Source: Spisula solida
Lineage: Eukaryota; Mollusca; Bivalvia; Venerida; Mactridae
Direction of reading: 5' to 3'
DNA length: 64,000 nucleotides
Assembly: GCA_947247005.1 (NCBI GenBank)
Contig: OX365955.1
Span: 6,024,001-6,088,000 of the forward strand
Shown: in pieces, positions 34,420 to 47,270 of the stretch
Layout of the letters: every line of letters starts with the position of its first letter
Position numbering within the stretch: position 1 is the first letter of the stretch
Made by a program: the position numbers and the translations under genes
The notes under the pieces: model-generated
Databases searched by the model: none
What the model was told of the DNA's origin: nothing
What the model saw: only the letters and a program-made list of their open reading frames with translations

Positions 34420-35422
34420 CTCACAAAACAGAACACAGTGGACGTAAATATCAACCAAATGTTAGATGACCGAGGAGCGCTTAGGACAATTGTAAGTTTT
34501 TAATGGCTCCCCAACGTAAAATTACAACGAGGCATATTAAAATTTAACAGTATTATGCATAATATGCTTCTAGGTGTAAGATTAACTTCACGTTATCAGT
34601 CTGATGAAATTTGATATAAGAGGAACATCATACACACTGATTAAGCGAAAGAATATATTTAGGCTAGCTTCCATTGTTTAAGTGCTTGAAGCCCCATTAA
34701 GACCTAAACGGCTATTTTCAAAAAACAATAACTTGGTAACCCTTCTGCAGAATGATGCATTCGGAGCACTTTAGTTGAGCCCCAAAGGTGGAAAACACCA
34801 TAAGATGGAAAAAACAGAGTGTACAGTCTCCTGTTGGTCTGTAGAAAAAATAATGTATTGTAAACTAAACAATAATGCAAGATTTATAGTCTAAGGGAAG
34901 CAACTCTAGCAAAATTAGTATTTTGTCTTCAATACATGATACCAAGACAGTTAACACCCAAATGTAAAATGTGTGTAAGGGAGACGACTCAAATAATGGA
35001 ATCAAACTTGCCCAACAAACATTACAGTTGTTAAAATGATGTGCAGCTCCATCGTGCAATGGTCTAACATTTGGCTTATATGATGGGGGAAATATACAAA
35101 TGTATTTTGATCCAATCAATACAGGCACATGCAGCTACAAGAGACAGGTTTGAGACTAGCGCTGCTACTTAAATGAAAATGCTCTTTATAAGAAACATCA
35201 ATGTTTAAATTCCATCAACAATCTTAAAGTAAAGTAGTTTGATTTTTACATTCAATGTTTGTTGTGCTTTAATGTTATTTGTCAACATTTTTTTTAGTTT
35301 TATACGGCCGCCGATTCACAACACCCGTTATAAATTAAAGAAATAGCTAAACTTGAACCATATCTCTTCTAGCTACAAAAGTAACCCATTTGCAAATTAC
35401 AAAATATGAATGAATAGTGAGA

Positions 35423-38400
35423 CTATTTCTTGGCAAACGAGATTTTCATGGCGTTACTTGGCGTAATCTTGAAGCCTTGAAGGGCATCTTTAGCAGCAGC
35501 AGACTGGGTCTCGGTTTCAAACTCAACAAAAGCAATATCATGTCTTCCTGGAACCAGTCGCACTTCCTTGAAACCAGGGAATCTGAAATTAATAAAAGTT
35601 TATCATATAAGTATATAAATACAACAGAAATGCATGACCGAATGTGTGGTACAAGAACCAAGATTAACCGAACTCCCATATGTCCATACATGATATATTT
35701 GTGAAGAGAAGGACAATATCATTAATTACTAGCATTATTATGTTTCAACTTAGTTCTAGATACTTAGTTTGTTTTATGTCTCAATCAAATTTACTCTCGG
35801 ATAGATAGCACATTTTATGGTAAACAAAAGAACTTAAATTGCTGGATATTCTATGAATTTGACAGACCAGGAGAGGTTATCATTAGGTTTACGATAATTG
35901 TTGTAAGGCTGGCATAACATTGATCGAAAACCTTATAAAGCTTCAGGTTATTGGCCCTAGAAGCTTATCACACATTAGTCAAGATAACAGAACTTACTGA
36001 TTGAACAGCATGGACAACATCATCTCATTGGTCTCTTCTGGTAGATTTGTCAAGAACAAGATTTGGTTTGGTGGTTGTTCTGGTATACTAGCAGGTGCTG
36101 CCGGTGGAGCGCCGGTAGATGGTGGAGCTGGAACATACATAGACATATAATATTACATCACTGTAAACAATAACCACTGTCAACATAAATATACCTGGTA
36201 CCAGTATATAAATAACACATAGCTTTGAGGGTAACAGTAAAAATGTTGGCCCTCGGAAAGTACTGTTACCCTAGGCCAAAGTAGTTTCAGAGGGCTGACA
36301 TTTTTACTGTTACCCACAAAGCTATGTGTTATTTACTTTATAACCCCAAACTTTTTTCAAGAAAATACTGAAAAAAATTTACTTTCACCCTGTGACAGTA
36401 AAAAAATGTTCAAGAAAATACTGTTAAAAATTTACTATCACCCTGAGACAGTAAAAAATGTTCAGTCAAGTGGTACCATGGACGTTACAGTAAAATGTTC
36501 CCAGTTTGCCTTTGGGAAATTAAAATTACTAAAAAAGTGAGGGGTAATATTATATTAATATGAAATGGGAGAGTGATAGGAAATAAATGCTGTCTGAATC
36601 GCTTATAGGTCAACAAAACTGAATGCCAGGGCTGTCCATAAATTGTAATGTAGCCACTGGCCAGTAATTGTGGTAGTCAGTAGTACTTTGGTGTGTACAA
36701 TGTGGTTTTTTCGTTTACCTGTCATTCCACCAGTAATTTCCTATTATTGTAAAAATTTGGCTATAACACTTAACAGCAAGATGATTTTATTACTGATATA
36801 CGAGTAGACAAAAGTTTACCTTGTGTTGGTGCTGGTTGTTGTACTACAGGCTGTACAGGTTGGCTAGCTTGTTCTCTAGCTGCTCTCTCTCTAAAATCAT
36901 AAACAGCGAGGAGATAAGTTTACATTACATGTAATTAGTAATATCCCAACTTCATTCTAATGCATACAAATTAGGACTGAGATGATTACTTGGTTAACAA
37001 GTCACTAAAATTTGCAAGCAATACAGAAGTCCCCTACCGGTTTGAAGCCATGACCTTTAAACTATGTTCAATGTGTCTGTTGCCATAGCAACCACAGTCT
37101 TTGTCAGAATCAAAAAATATTTAGATGGGCATAATCTCCTTATTGGTTCCTACCCACATACCAAGTTTCCTAAACATAGCTTGGAAACAGTTTAGAGTAA
37201 TGGCAGGATCCAGATTATTGACAGACGGACAGCAAACCTACCTCCGGGTGAAAACTGGTAGGGGACTAATTAGATACTATTTAAATACTTGGTGAAAGCA
37301 GTTTCAATTAACAAAACTGCTAATCATTCAATTATGGGAAACATTTGCCCCATCTCCATGGTATACAAGAGACTGCAGAACATGTCTTCAACAAGAACTA
37401 GAATTCCCTGTAGCTGCTTAGAATAAAGTACACATACCTGGCTGCGTTTGCTTGACCTCGCTTCCTCTTCATTTTTTCAACAGGCACTTCTTCATCTTTC
37501 TTTTGTTTCTTCGGACGTTCCACAAATGTTCCTTTCATTTTAGCAACCATGTCTGAATCCTTCTTAGAATACTGGATTCTCTAAAGTGACCATAAAAATA
37601 CAAATTTTAATCAGTTCAAATTGTATTAATGTAATGCAACATATCACACCTGAAACTTTGATTGAAATGAGTGGTGAAGTCTAATTTTTGTTCTTTAATT
37701 GTGTTATATACTCAGCAGTTTTGTATAGATTTTGTAAGATTGGTACCATGATTAGCCAAGAATGAATCACATTCTCATGGCGAGTGAAAAGAATAGAAAA
37801 CAAATGTGATCAACATATAAGTCCAGGGGTCCATCTGAGACATAATGCCAAATCCTAGACTGTTTCGGGTGCCATTAATTCACATCCCTACACCAAAACT
37901 TGTGTCAAACATTGTTCAATAGTTAAAATTTGGTTTATGAAATAATTCAAATTTCAAATGACCACAACTTGGTCAAAACTTTGATTTTTTTCATAAAATA
38001 ACATTGATTTTCAGTAGAAAAGTTAATTATTTCTAGTGCAGCAAATCCAAATTTCCTGATTATTCCGGAATTGTAAGACTCCTAACTATAAACATCATTG
38101 TAACTTACCACCTTTGGTTAAAAATATTCTATCTTACCATAGGTTTGTCATAAAATGGAAATCCCTGCATGGATCTTAGTGCATTAGTACTACTGTTAAT
38201 ATCCTTAAATATAACAAACGCCTGTCCTCTCATCTTCAATGTTTTCAATGCTACAATATCCAATATCTGTCCAAACTGTGAGAAGATTGCGTACAATGAT
38301 TTCTTGAGTTCTGAAAAAAACAATAACAATTTTTAAAAAACATTCAATATTGTTAAATTTAGGTCCCACTGTTCAACAGTATTTCAGTCACACATATATA

Positions 38401-39788
38401 AAGCCTACGTATTTTACCACGATAAGTTCATGCTCAGGCCAGTGATTTTTCTAGAACAAAATTAAACAGCCTGTGCCTTTAAAATTGGGAAAGTTTAGCG
38501 CAACAATTCGTGAAATTGGGAATTATTAAATATGATTGTTTTGGTTAAAAGTAGAGATGGCAACGAGTACTAAAATCGGTACTCGGGTACTCGGTCATTC
38601 TTCCGATCGAGTACTCGGGTACTCGGAAAACTATAAATGTGAATGATATTTGGGACACAGAAATGTTGCAATGTAAACGTGCGTGTTCAACATCAAATAG
38701 AACATCGTATATGCCCGTCCGTTCTGTTCAGTTGATGGTCAATTCTAGATCGGTAGAAGAATGTTGAACCAATAAAAACTAATAAAAAGAACAACAATAC
38801 AGTGTAAATGCAGTATAAACTATAGTCAATAACGCTAGAAATTAGAATAATAACACATAAACAACTAAAGGGGGAATACTCTTATCAACCGGTGACATAG
38901 TAATATTTACACAGCGTGACGCATGCGAGTTATCGTTCTTTTATATACGCTTGAGAACGATTATAATTTCAAGTAATATTTTATTAATTTCTTCATCGAA
39001 TGTCATACCCAATAAATAATAACCGCCAATTAAACATCGATGACAATTAATCGGATTGATGTCAACAAAAGAACACCAAGCTACGTGTCATAAACAAATT
39101 AACAGACGATGATTGACAGGTCAGTGTTGGATATTACCCTTCAGGCTTGCAATTAGCGACCGCGTAAGCGATTAAGGATTGGTGACACGTTGTTAATTGT
39201 AATTTTAGTTGACCAGATAACACTTGGACACGTTCTGTACAAGACAGGATTAACAATTTTTTTTTTTGTCCGAGTACTCGAATACTGATTTTGATATTCG
39301 ATAATCGGACCTTTGAACGAGTACCCGAGTACTCGGGTACTCGTTGCCATCCCTAGTTAAAAGTGTTCATATTTTGCTCTTTTCTACTGATAATACTCTA
39401 GTCCTTTGTAGCAACGACTTTTGCAAGTTTGAAAATCTATTGTTTTGACTTTAAAACAGCTTTGAAACCAGCAATTAAAGGGAGAAAATATGCATACTTT
39501 TTGGGAAAAATATGATTTTTTGGGAAAAAATGGAAGTTCTTTTGCTAGGGTAGGCCTGTATTCGGCCCTAAAAATAGCCCAAAAAATCACTGCAAGCAAA
39601 CTCAAATTGTTGAATAAGATGCTTTCACAAGGTATGCAATATTTTTGTTTAATTAAGATCTTAATAATTCAATCTGCAAATTCATTGGCACAACTTGATA
39701 TGTTGGATAGTGAAATATTCTTACCATCTTTTTTAATCTTCTCATTCAAATTGTTGATGTAAATGGTATGATTCGGACGGATATCCAT
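35423..39788 (-). CDS. SNRPA: U1 snRNP A / U2 B'' protein (U1A), copy B
   Basis: Second complete copy of the spliceosomal U1A/U2B'' gene. Coding exons in transcript order on the minus strand: 39788-39725, 38310-38138, 37580-37438, 36890-36820, 36127-35998, 35582-35423. All are GT-AG with the same phases and lengths as copy A, giving 246 codons. Both RRMs are intact. RRM2 has Thr217 and Gln220 (codons at 35513-35515 and 35504-35506). Gln is what human U1A and fly snf carry at the equivalent of 220, so copy B looks ancestral and copy A derived. Other coding differences seen are synonymous. Its 5' flank was later split by a 3-kb insertion, which leaves the coding exons untouched. Confidence 0.93.
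36211..36334. repeat. Long near-perfect hairpin in a U1A intron, copy B
   Basis: Same fold-back as 10741-10864, with a few loop and arm substitutions. Pairing is kept. Confidence 0.75.
37028..37267 (-). mobile_element. AGTCCCCTACCGG-family element in a U1A intron, copy B
   Basis: Counterpart of 11558-11797, predating the duplication. Confidence 0.65.
38552..39355. mobile_element. hAT-like non-autonomous transposon, 804 bp, copy B
   Basis: Uninterrupted version of the element at 13086, with the same TAGAGATGGCAACGAGTAC end and the 8-bp duplication GTTAAAAG (38544-38551, 39356-39363). It holds about 68 bp (around 39085-39150) that copy A lacks, and lacks the nested ACAAGAGGG element. Confidence 0.87.
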
Positions 39789-40297
39789 GGTTGCTTCAGT
39801 CTGAAGAGAGAGAAAATATGTATGAAATTATAAATATTTGTAATTAATAGACTCTCTATATTTAAACTTTAAGTCCACATTATAAACTGTTCTTCTCTTG
39901 ATACTAAGTGTGCAAGACCTGCTACGATGCTATGCAGAATAATTGTCATAATTTTTTTGGGCACTATCAAACTATAAACTAGAACTGTCGCCATTCGGCA
40001 GACTAATATACCCCCCGCGTGGCAAAATCATTGCAGCTAATTCTTTTTTTATGCACATCTACATGTTGAGGTTGTTCATCTGTTAAAGTTTGAAGAAAAT
40101 GCTGCAAAAACTGTAGGAGAAGTTGCGTCCACAAGAACTATTCACTGCAATTCAATATTAATTTGATAATTGGCCTCCGGCCATAACACATATACAAATA
40201 CATGAAATAATAGACATACAACAGCATTGACATGGCATGATATAGTTATGGATGTTTACATATGTACAACAACAACATTGCTAAGGCTGCACTTAAA

Positions 40298-40615
40298 ATA
40301 TTCTTGGTTTCCCCATCCCGACCCTAGCAGATTTAGAATGGGTAGGTAGGTAGGGTAAATTTTTTTTTTGGAATTGTTTCAGTATGATAGTTAATGGTCT
40401 AGACATACAAATAATGAAATTTAGAATTAACTCTAAGGTGAAAACCAACTAAGATTTAATGGTAAGAAAGAAGCCAGCAAACAAAAAAATAAACTTTTCA
40501 CTTCCAATTTTTAATAAAATAAATATTATTTCAATTTGGGCAATAAAATATTTTGGGTAGGGCCCTTTTTAATCGGGTAGGTAGGGGATGGGGAAACAAA
40601 CAATATTTTATTTTA
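40298..40615. mobile_element. Fold-back MITE-like element
   Basis: ATATTCTTGGTTTCCCCATC at the left pairs with GATGGGGAAACAAACAATAT at the right. GGTAGGTAGGG words lie near both ends. No coding content. Confidence 0.5.
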
Positions 40616-40847
40616 GGCCTAATAAACCCACCTGTTAATAATATGTTAATTCATCTATACAGTGTTTCCTTTTTTCAAAAGCAAAGTAAACAAACATTGC
40701 AAGGTTTCTTACGGTATGTATAGATAAACCATGTTTTTTGAGCCGTGACTAATTTATGCAGCAAAGTTGATTCACCCTAAAAGGGTATGCATATATATCC
40801 AATAACAACATAAGTTAAATAAGTAGTTTCTGTTAGTAACTCAATAC

Positions 40848-40917
40848 GTGCCCCAATGGATACGGCGATGTCTTATAAGACTTACTTTTACAGGTTCGAT
40901 CCTTGGTATGATCACTT
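40848..40917 (+). repeat. tRNA-derived sequence (SINE or tRNA pseudogene)
   Basis: CCCCAATGGATACGGCG resembles an A-box/D-arm and CAGGTTCGATCCTTG is a good B-box. The acceptor arms do not pair and no intact cloverleaf forms, so it is not a working tRNA. Confidence 0.4.
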
Positions 40918-41175
40918 TTTATATATTTTTTTCAAATCGCTTGTTCAAGTAATATTACATAAGAAAGTTTCCTAAAATGTATTTAATAATGAGCGATTTA
41001 TTAGTCAAAATTAAGTGTCGTTAGTCATAGTAACAGCGTGTAACTATAAACGTGTAATGACTTCAACTAGTTAACATACTGGTGAAGATGTTGGTATGAT
41101 AATGAATATTTAATATGGCTCGTATTAAATACCTTATACAGAAAGTTTGCAAGGAGTTCATAATTTATATAATAT

Positions 41176-41322
41176 CAGGGCTCGACACTAACACTGGTCC
41201 GAGACCAGTAAAAATCCAGAAGGACCAGCGAAAATTCTAAAGGACCAGTAACTGTCCTATTTACAAATTTGGCGCTTTTGCCCTGTCGGACCAGTGGCCA
41301 AAATAGTTGGTGTCTAGGCCTG
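41176..41322 (+). repeat. ACTGGTCC short inverted-repeat element
   Basis: Close relative of 21512-21658 (opposite strand) and 50806-50960; most of the sequence is shared with the first. Confidence 0.65.
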
Positions 41323-41705
41323 AATATACATGTAGTATATGCGTCTTTTAACTTTGACACAAACAATGGCGTTAGCTAATGCAATAAACGGTCTTCAAGC
41401 AACCGCTATAAGATATCCAAATGCATCATCCTACTCAGAGACAGACAAAACTGACAGGTTGTCAACCAACACACCAAGTGAAGTCGAAACTTATTGACAC
41501 GAGTTTAAGTATTGCATTCAGTAAAAGATAAATTAGTACTGGACCCGAGGAAAAAAATGAAATAAAAACAGCGAAGCATGAAAAACCATTACAGATACAA
41601 TGCAAAGTCAAAATAATTATTTAAAAAATGGCTTTAACAATGTCTTCATATTCTTGACGAAAATGAAACAAAATAAATGAAGTGAGAAAAATAGTGCAGT
41701 TATCA

Positions 41706-41770
41706 GGGCTTGAACCCGCATGTCTAAGGTTGACAATTAAGCTCTCTACCGATTGAGCCAGCGATACTGA
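41706..41770 (-). repeat. tRNA-like sequence
   Basis: On the minus strand TGGCTCAATCGGTAGAGAGC (D-arm/A-box-like) is followed by GCGGGTTCAAGCCC (T-arm/B-box). The T stem is imperfect and the acceptor stem does not pair. It is a SINE head or tRNA pseudogene. Confidence 0.4.
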
Positions 41771-41976
41771 CAATATCAGGTCAAGCAAATATATATATTA
41801 ACGCATTTTAAGGTATCCCAACCAGGTATATTCACACACCATGACTAAATAGTGTAATCTCCCGTCACGGCTCAAAACTCGTGGTTGATCTATACATTCT
41901 TATCACTCATCAATAATACAAACTTATAATGTAGGATGTATATTGTATAGAGCATAAAAGTACAAAGGGCCATAAT

Positions 41977-42470
41977 TAGGGGTGGGGCGATGCATCGAAA
42001 TATCAATGCATTGCGATTCCGAGTGTCCCGATAGTATGGATCGATAGAAAAGTCTCGATCCAATAACTATCGCCGATAATTAGCTCAACTATCGATAGTT
42101 TCCTTTTTATAAATAAAGTTTATTATTAATTTAAAACAACTTCCAGTTTCGTTAAAAAACTAGTTGTAAATAACCACATGCATCAAAACAGCCACAATGG
42201 ACCAATATAGCCTTAATTTTATTAATCGATTTCTGTCAAATTTATTTTAAATCATTTCCACAAACAGTAGATTTGTATGTTGTACAACAAAGTGATATCT
42301 TACACAGTGCAAATTTGCATCGACAAGTTAATCTCTGGTTTTCAAATCTTGGCAATAACTATTGCAATAGTATCGCAATAGTTTCCAGCAATACAATAGT
42401 ATCGCAATAGTACTTTCAGCAATAGCAATAGTATTGCAATAGTCAAAATCGGGCTCAATAGTCACCCCTA
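41977..42470. mobile_element. hAT-like MITE, 494 bp
   Basis: The inverted ends TAGGGGTG and its partner CACCCCTA are flanked by an exact 8-bp duplication GCCATAAT (41969-41976, 42471-42478). It interrupts the core repeat unit GGGCCATAATTCTGTC, which gives the empty site nearby. The interior has CAATAGTATCGCAATAG repeats. Confidence 0.85.
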
Positions 42471-42479
42471 GCCATAATT

Positions 42480-42935
42480 CTGTCAAAAATTGTCGCAGCG
42501 TAAATTCTTTCCTTTATGCGCATCTTCATGTTGAGGTTGTTTATTCATCTATTAAAGTTTGAAAGAAATGCTGCAAAAACTGTAAGAGGAGTTGTGTCCA
42601 CAAGAACTGTTCACTATATATTGTAGTGCATAAAAGTACAAAGGGCCATAATTCTGTCAAAAATTGTCGCAGCGTAAAGTCTTTCCCTTATGCACATCTA
42701 CATGTTGAGGTTGTTCATCTATTAAAGTTTGAAGGAAATGCTGCAAAAACTGTAGGAGGAGTTGCGTCCACAAGAAACTATAGTGCATAAAAGTACAAAG
42801 GGCCATAATTCTGTCCAAAATTGTTGCAGCGCAAATTCTTTCTTTTATGCACATCTACATGTTGAGGTTGTTCATCTGTAAAAGTTTGAAGGAAATGCTG
42901 CAAAAACTGTAGAAGGAGTTGCGTCCACAAGAATG
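42480..42935 (+). repeat. Tandem repeat, three units of about 150 bp
   Basis: Each unit carries AAATTGTCGCAGCGTAAA, CATCTACATGTTGAGGTTG and AACTGTAGGAGGAGTTGCG. This is the core of the 3-kb insertion. Confidence 0.75.
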
Positions 42936-43881
42936 CGTCTACGGACGGACAGACAAGCTGGATCCAGTATACGCCCCCTTACAACTCGTTGTGCGGGGGG
43001 TATAAATGTGTGAAGTAAAAGTGGGTTTGTTTACATTAAAAAATGCCACCTTGTTTAAGCGGTGTGGCTAAAACCTGCATGTATGCAGTACAAGTTTTCT
43101 CGGAATTGGTTCGTTGATGCATGATGTGTACAATATTTTGCGAGTGTTGGGCATAAATCAATCGGTAATAGATAAAATAATAAGATAAAGATTAAGAGCT
43201 TCGACTCGCACCTGTTGCAAATGTTCCAGAACCCGGGCGACTCGCAACTCCTAAAACCTGTTTTCCAGCCACTGAGTCTCGTCGGTAATCTGTATATCAT
43301 GCTTAATTGTTCAGTGTTAAATATAGGACAATTGATAGAAATATTAAAATACATGCAAAGTGGAAGCCAGTCTTCGACTTTCAGTGCCAGCAGAATTAAA
43401 CGAGGTCACTGGATTCTAACAGGTGCGCGTTGAAGCTATTATTATGCTTTTTTAAAGCAGTTTAATCACTGGTCGGACCCATAAAAGTATCATTCAAGTA
43501 AGTAAAGTATATTATTAAAAGCGTCATCGAGAGGTTTAATAAAAAAAGCATTTGAACAATTTGACACATTGATGATTGAATGAATGCTTGTTCAAATTGT
43601 TAACAAAAGTTAATTGAGTAAAATGGGGTGGGCCTAAAGCTGTGCACGCTCTGTGTGGACATACTGTTTACATCCCGTTGTCGCATACGCTAAGAGTAGA
43701 AGTTTGTTAGTGTTTGGATCATTTATCAATGAATCAAATGGATAGAGCTAACCCATGGGCTCAGTGGGGATACATGTATTTGCAGAAGACAGATCAGCAT
43801 ACAAAATGTTGCAGTATAAATGCCAAAACCTATCCCAAGACCAAGCTTCTAGTATCTAAATATTGCAAGTAGACAAATCAT

Positions 43882-44619
43882 TAGTCCCAACAGAGACCAA
43901 ACGTATCATTTCATTACATTACATTACGTTAGGTCTCACCGGGCCCCAAGTACTTGTATGTAGCACTTTGCGACACGATTCTTTGTCGCTGTTTGGTGAC
44001 CGATTATGAGCCCTAAAAAGCAATACAAAGTAAAGGCACACCACACATGGCTTCATTAATGCCTTTTCTATCATTGAAAACGAATGATTGCATGAACACT
44101 AACCTCATTGATACATAAATTATTCCTGTTTCATTTCACTACTGAAATTTCCTTATTTACGCCATCGAAGCCGTGGAACAGAGCCGATGTATTCCGAAAG
44201 TTGTTGTTCTGACATTTGTAAGAATTTTGATTGGACAAAAAGTGGCTATAACTAAAACCCAGCATCCGGACTAAAAGTAGGCCTACATTAAAGTCTGTCA
44301 AGAACGACTACTCTGTACCGAATAATTATTTCGTCTAGGACGAATTTGTCAACTGTAGGTAACTTTCGTTTTTAAAACGGAAGTGAATCGCGACAGAAGT
44401 CAGACAAACATTTCATCTAATATTGGTTGTGTAAAGGTGTGTTTAACGCCGTTTTTTGTACTTTATGATTTAAATAAGCTTTACTGCGGTCGATTCAACT
44501 GTTTAATTCCGAATAAGTAGTTCAATTCGGAAACAAAATTTTGCTAAAGACAGCTAAGTTCAAAACTATGAGACTCTATAGTACTGTGGAACGTACGTAG
44601 AGTCTTATTTATGGGACTA
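43882..44619. mobile_element. 738-bp TIR element with 9-bp target duplication, copy B only
   Basis: The ends TAGTCCCA / TGGGACTA are inverted. ACAAATCAT flanks both sides (43873-43881, 44620-44628), and copy A has a single ACAAATCAT near 18823. A 9-bp duplication would fit Mutator-like elements, but the short ends leave the class open. Confidence 0.75.
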
Positions 44620-44628
44620 ACAAATCAT

Positions 44629-45827
44629 GGCAAATTTATGAATGTTATTTACAAGACATTTTCATGATTTTATACAAGATCATCACCTACTAAGAGTGCT
44701 ATGACGGATTTTTAATTTGTTTTGATTGATATATGAGCTATATTATTACATTTAATATCGTAAGTTGGCCTTTTCAAAGTACGTATTGTGTACGTTTCGA
44801 CTTTGAGTAGGGTACATTTTGGTAGAGGTACGAAACTTTCATCTCCTACAAAAACAAGATTGAGAAACTAATTTGGAAAATACGGATACACATATTAATT
44901 TAGCGATAATATAATATTTCTACGATATATACTTTATGATCATAGGCGTTATTGAGTATGATTCAAACGGATTGACTTAGCGGCTTTGTCTACTTACCGG
45001 CGGATTTTTGTTGATAAACGTACCGGATACGGTGCGACGTGAGAATAACACCTTCCGTGTTGTTATTTTTTTTACTTTTTTTCATATTTACCCCATTTTC
45101 TACAAATTTTGTCCTCTTTAGTGATATTATAATATTTTTCACCTAATATAAAATAAAATTAAAGAAAAAAGGACCCTTTTGCGTCATTTTTTTTCCTCAT
45201 ATTAACGAGACTTGCAAACGTTATTTGGACGCCATTTTTATCGAAATCTGTAGGAGGAGGGACCAAATTTCATTAAAATGGTGATTTTTTCTTCACTCAT
45301 ATTTATGCGTGTTTGATTAATGATGTTTCCCGCAAGAACGAAGTGTACATAAGTTGTTTGTCGCATTGTCATTGCTGTAATTAAAATCGTTTGTGTAAGA
45401 AAATCGTTCTATTGCACCGAAAATGAACAAGATTCGGCTGTCAAAAACATGACAATAACATTAATTACTAACATTTTGATTTTATTATATTTTAATATCT
45501 ATTGCACACTTTTCTTATAGATAATAGACTGTGCTTAAGTGATGATTGTTATGCAAAATGTTAGATCAACCCTGTATGAAAGAAGACCAGATGGTCTAAC
45601 TTGTTCTAGACTCTAGGTCTAGTTTCTGTTTTGTCAGGACTGGCCACTGAGTCGACTGACAGGAAATGCTAAGAAATAATTATGAAAATCATTGATACTA
45701 GTTGTGCTGCCCTTCATCTTTGTCTCTAGAGGTACAATCATATGCATTGATAAGTCCAAATCATAGTTGTTTATTTTGTTTGATATCGACTTTAAGGTTA
45801 GGAACCACCAAATAGATTCAAGTTCAA
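44629..45827. other. Duplicated non-coding stretch, no gene seen (copy B)
   Basis: Counterpart of 18826-20007. No coding frame or RNA recognised. Confidence 0.5.
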
Positions 45828-45835
45828 TGTAAAGT

Positions 45836-46380
45836 CACAAACACTTGGGGTCTGGACCAAGCCTCCCTCTCGCTAGGTGCTTGGAAATATTTTTATATAT
45901 TTATTATATATCCAGACCCATTCAGTTATCACATTTGTTGGATGTAATTGATATTAAAAATAATTAATACAAACATCTACGTAATTCCCCTACTGCTTAA
46001 ATAACACAAAAATAAAAAAGATAGAAAAATTAATCGTGTATAACTTGTTTTGCCACTTTCCCGTATATTTCTAGTGCACTTCGTTCAAAAACAAATTAAT
46101 CGGTACGATGACTAAGTCACTATACTGACAATACTCGATCAGCACTCTTGTCGACAAAATTTGCGAGAAAGTTTGCAATTGTCAACTAATTTTCCACCGC
46201 GCACATAATCTTTCGACAATTTGAATGGTGGTTCCCAGTCTGATACATAAGAACCGTGTCGGGCGTTGAACGTTGGACCTAAATGAGGCATTCCGCGGCA
46301 TACTTTCGTATTGATCCGGCGGGAAGACATCATCGAAAGATTATGTGCGTGGCGTGTTTTGAGTTGAAAATTGCCAACTT
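45836..46380. mobile_element. Truncated hAT-like transposon (left part), copy B
   Basis: Same left end and flank (TGTAAAGT then CACAAACACTTGGGG) as the complete element at 20016-20785. The right third is lost where the repeats at 46381 begin. Confidence 0.75.
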
Positions 46381-46848
46381 TTAATTATTTCCCTTAGATT
46401 GATTTAATTTGAGCATTTCTTGTCCGGAGGATAACTTTGTCACTATGAGGTTGAATGACTTGAAACTTGGTATGCATGTTTCTTACCAAAAGTCCAAGTG
46501 CAGTACACAAGAACCGTTAATCTACCTTGTGCCATTTTTCAATTTTTTCCCTTTGATTGATTTTATAAGCATTTCTTGTCCGTGGCATAACTTTGTCACC
46601 ATAACTATTAATGACTCAAAAATAGGAATGCATGTTTCTTTGCTGTGACATGAAGTGCAGTGCGCAAGAATCATAACTCCCTTCAGATTGATTTTATCAG
46701 GACATTTTTTTGTCCAGAGCATCGCTTTGTCGTTTTTAGTTCAGATGACTAGAGAACTCTTGTGAGTCTGATATGTAGCCCAATACTGGATAGTTTTCCA
46801 TGACAAATTTGCATTTCGTCAGGCGACACTTGCGACTCGCGGAGCTTT
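46381..46848. repeat. Tandem-repeat element remnant ending AGGCGACAC...CGGAGC
   Basis: The units of about 140 bp contain CATTTCTTGTCCG, ATAACTTTGTCACC and GGTATGCATGTTTCTTAC. The end (CAGGCGACACTTGCGACTCG) matches the end of the larger element at 47271-49838, so this is a second, 5'-truncated copy. Confidence 0.55.
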
Positions 46849-47270
46849 TATTACTGCCTGAAACTTCTTTTCTATGCCACAAATGGACAGTGCCACATTA
46901 AGGAAAGTAAACCGGTCAGCCAGCAATTGCAAATTTGCATATCTTTCGCCGATGCAAAGGAAGCATGTAAACCGGCAAAATAGTTCTCTAGTTACTCTAC
47001 GACACGTTGAAAATCTGTAATATTGAGCACTACTCTTTATGAACTGTTACATTATAGTTTATTAGGTTTGATTAATCAGTCAGTGGCTTAGCCAGCAATA
47101 CAGACGTATGCACATGAGTAACATTAATTTGTACAGCAGGAATATAATATGGCAAAAATGGCATTAAAGTCCCAAATTTCACAGTCCTGAGGACCCCTAA
47201 CCATAAGAACCAACTTCAAGGCTTATGCGCCTGTCCGTAGTATCTGCTTTTACACGTATCTGAATTATTG
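46849..47270. other. Non-coding spacer between two copies of the same element
   Basis: No open frame or repeat recognised. Confidence 0.4.

Larger units (their letters stand above)
39979..43000. mobile_element. 3-kb composite insertion, copy B only
   Basis: The left end reads CTAGAACTGTCGCC with TATACCCCCCGCG just inside; the right end has GTTGTGCGGGGGG, forming subterminal inverted repeats. TATAAA flanks both sides (39973-39978, 43001-43006), and copy A has one TATAAA at the empty site. The core repeat unit (GTACAAAGGGCCATAATTC... GTTGCGTCCACAAGAA) occurs once near 40030 and in tandem at 42480-42935. The middle is filled by other elements: a fold-back near 40298, tRNA-like pieces, an ACTGGTCC repeat and a hAT-like MITE. 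Confidence 0.7.

Noticed and set aside
41706..41770. Functional tRNA gene
   Set aside because: A- and B-box words are present but the acceptor stem does not pair and the T stem has a mismatch, so a SINE head or pseudogene fits better.
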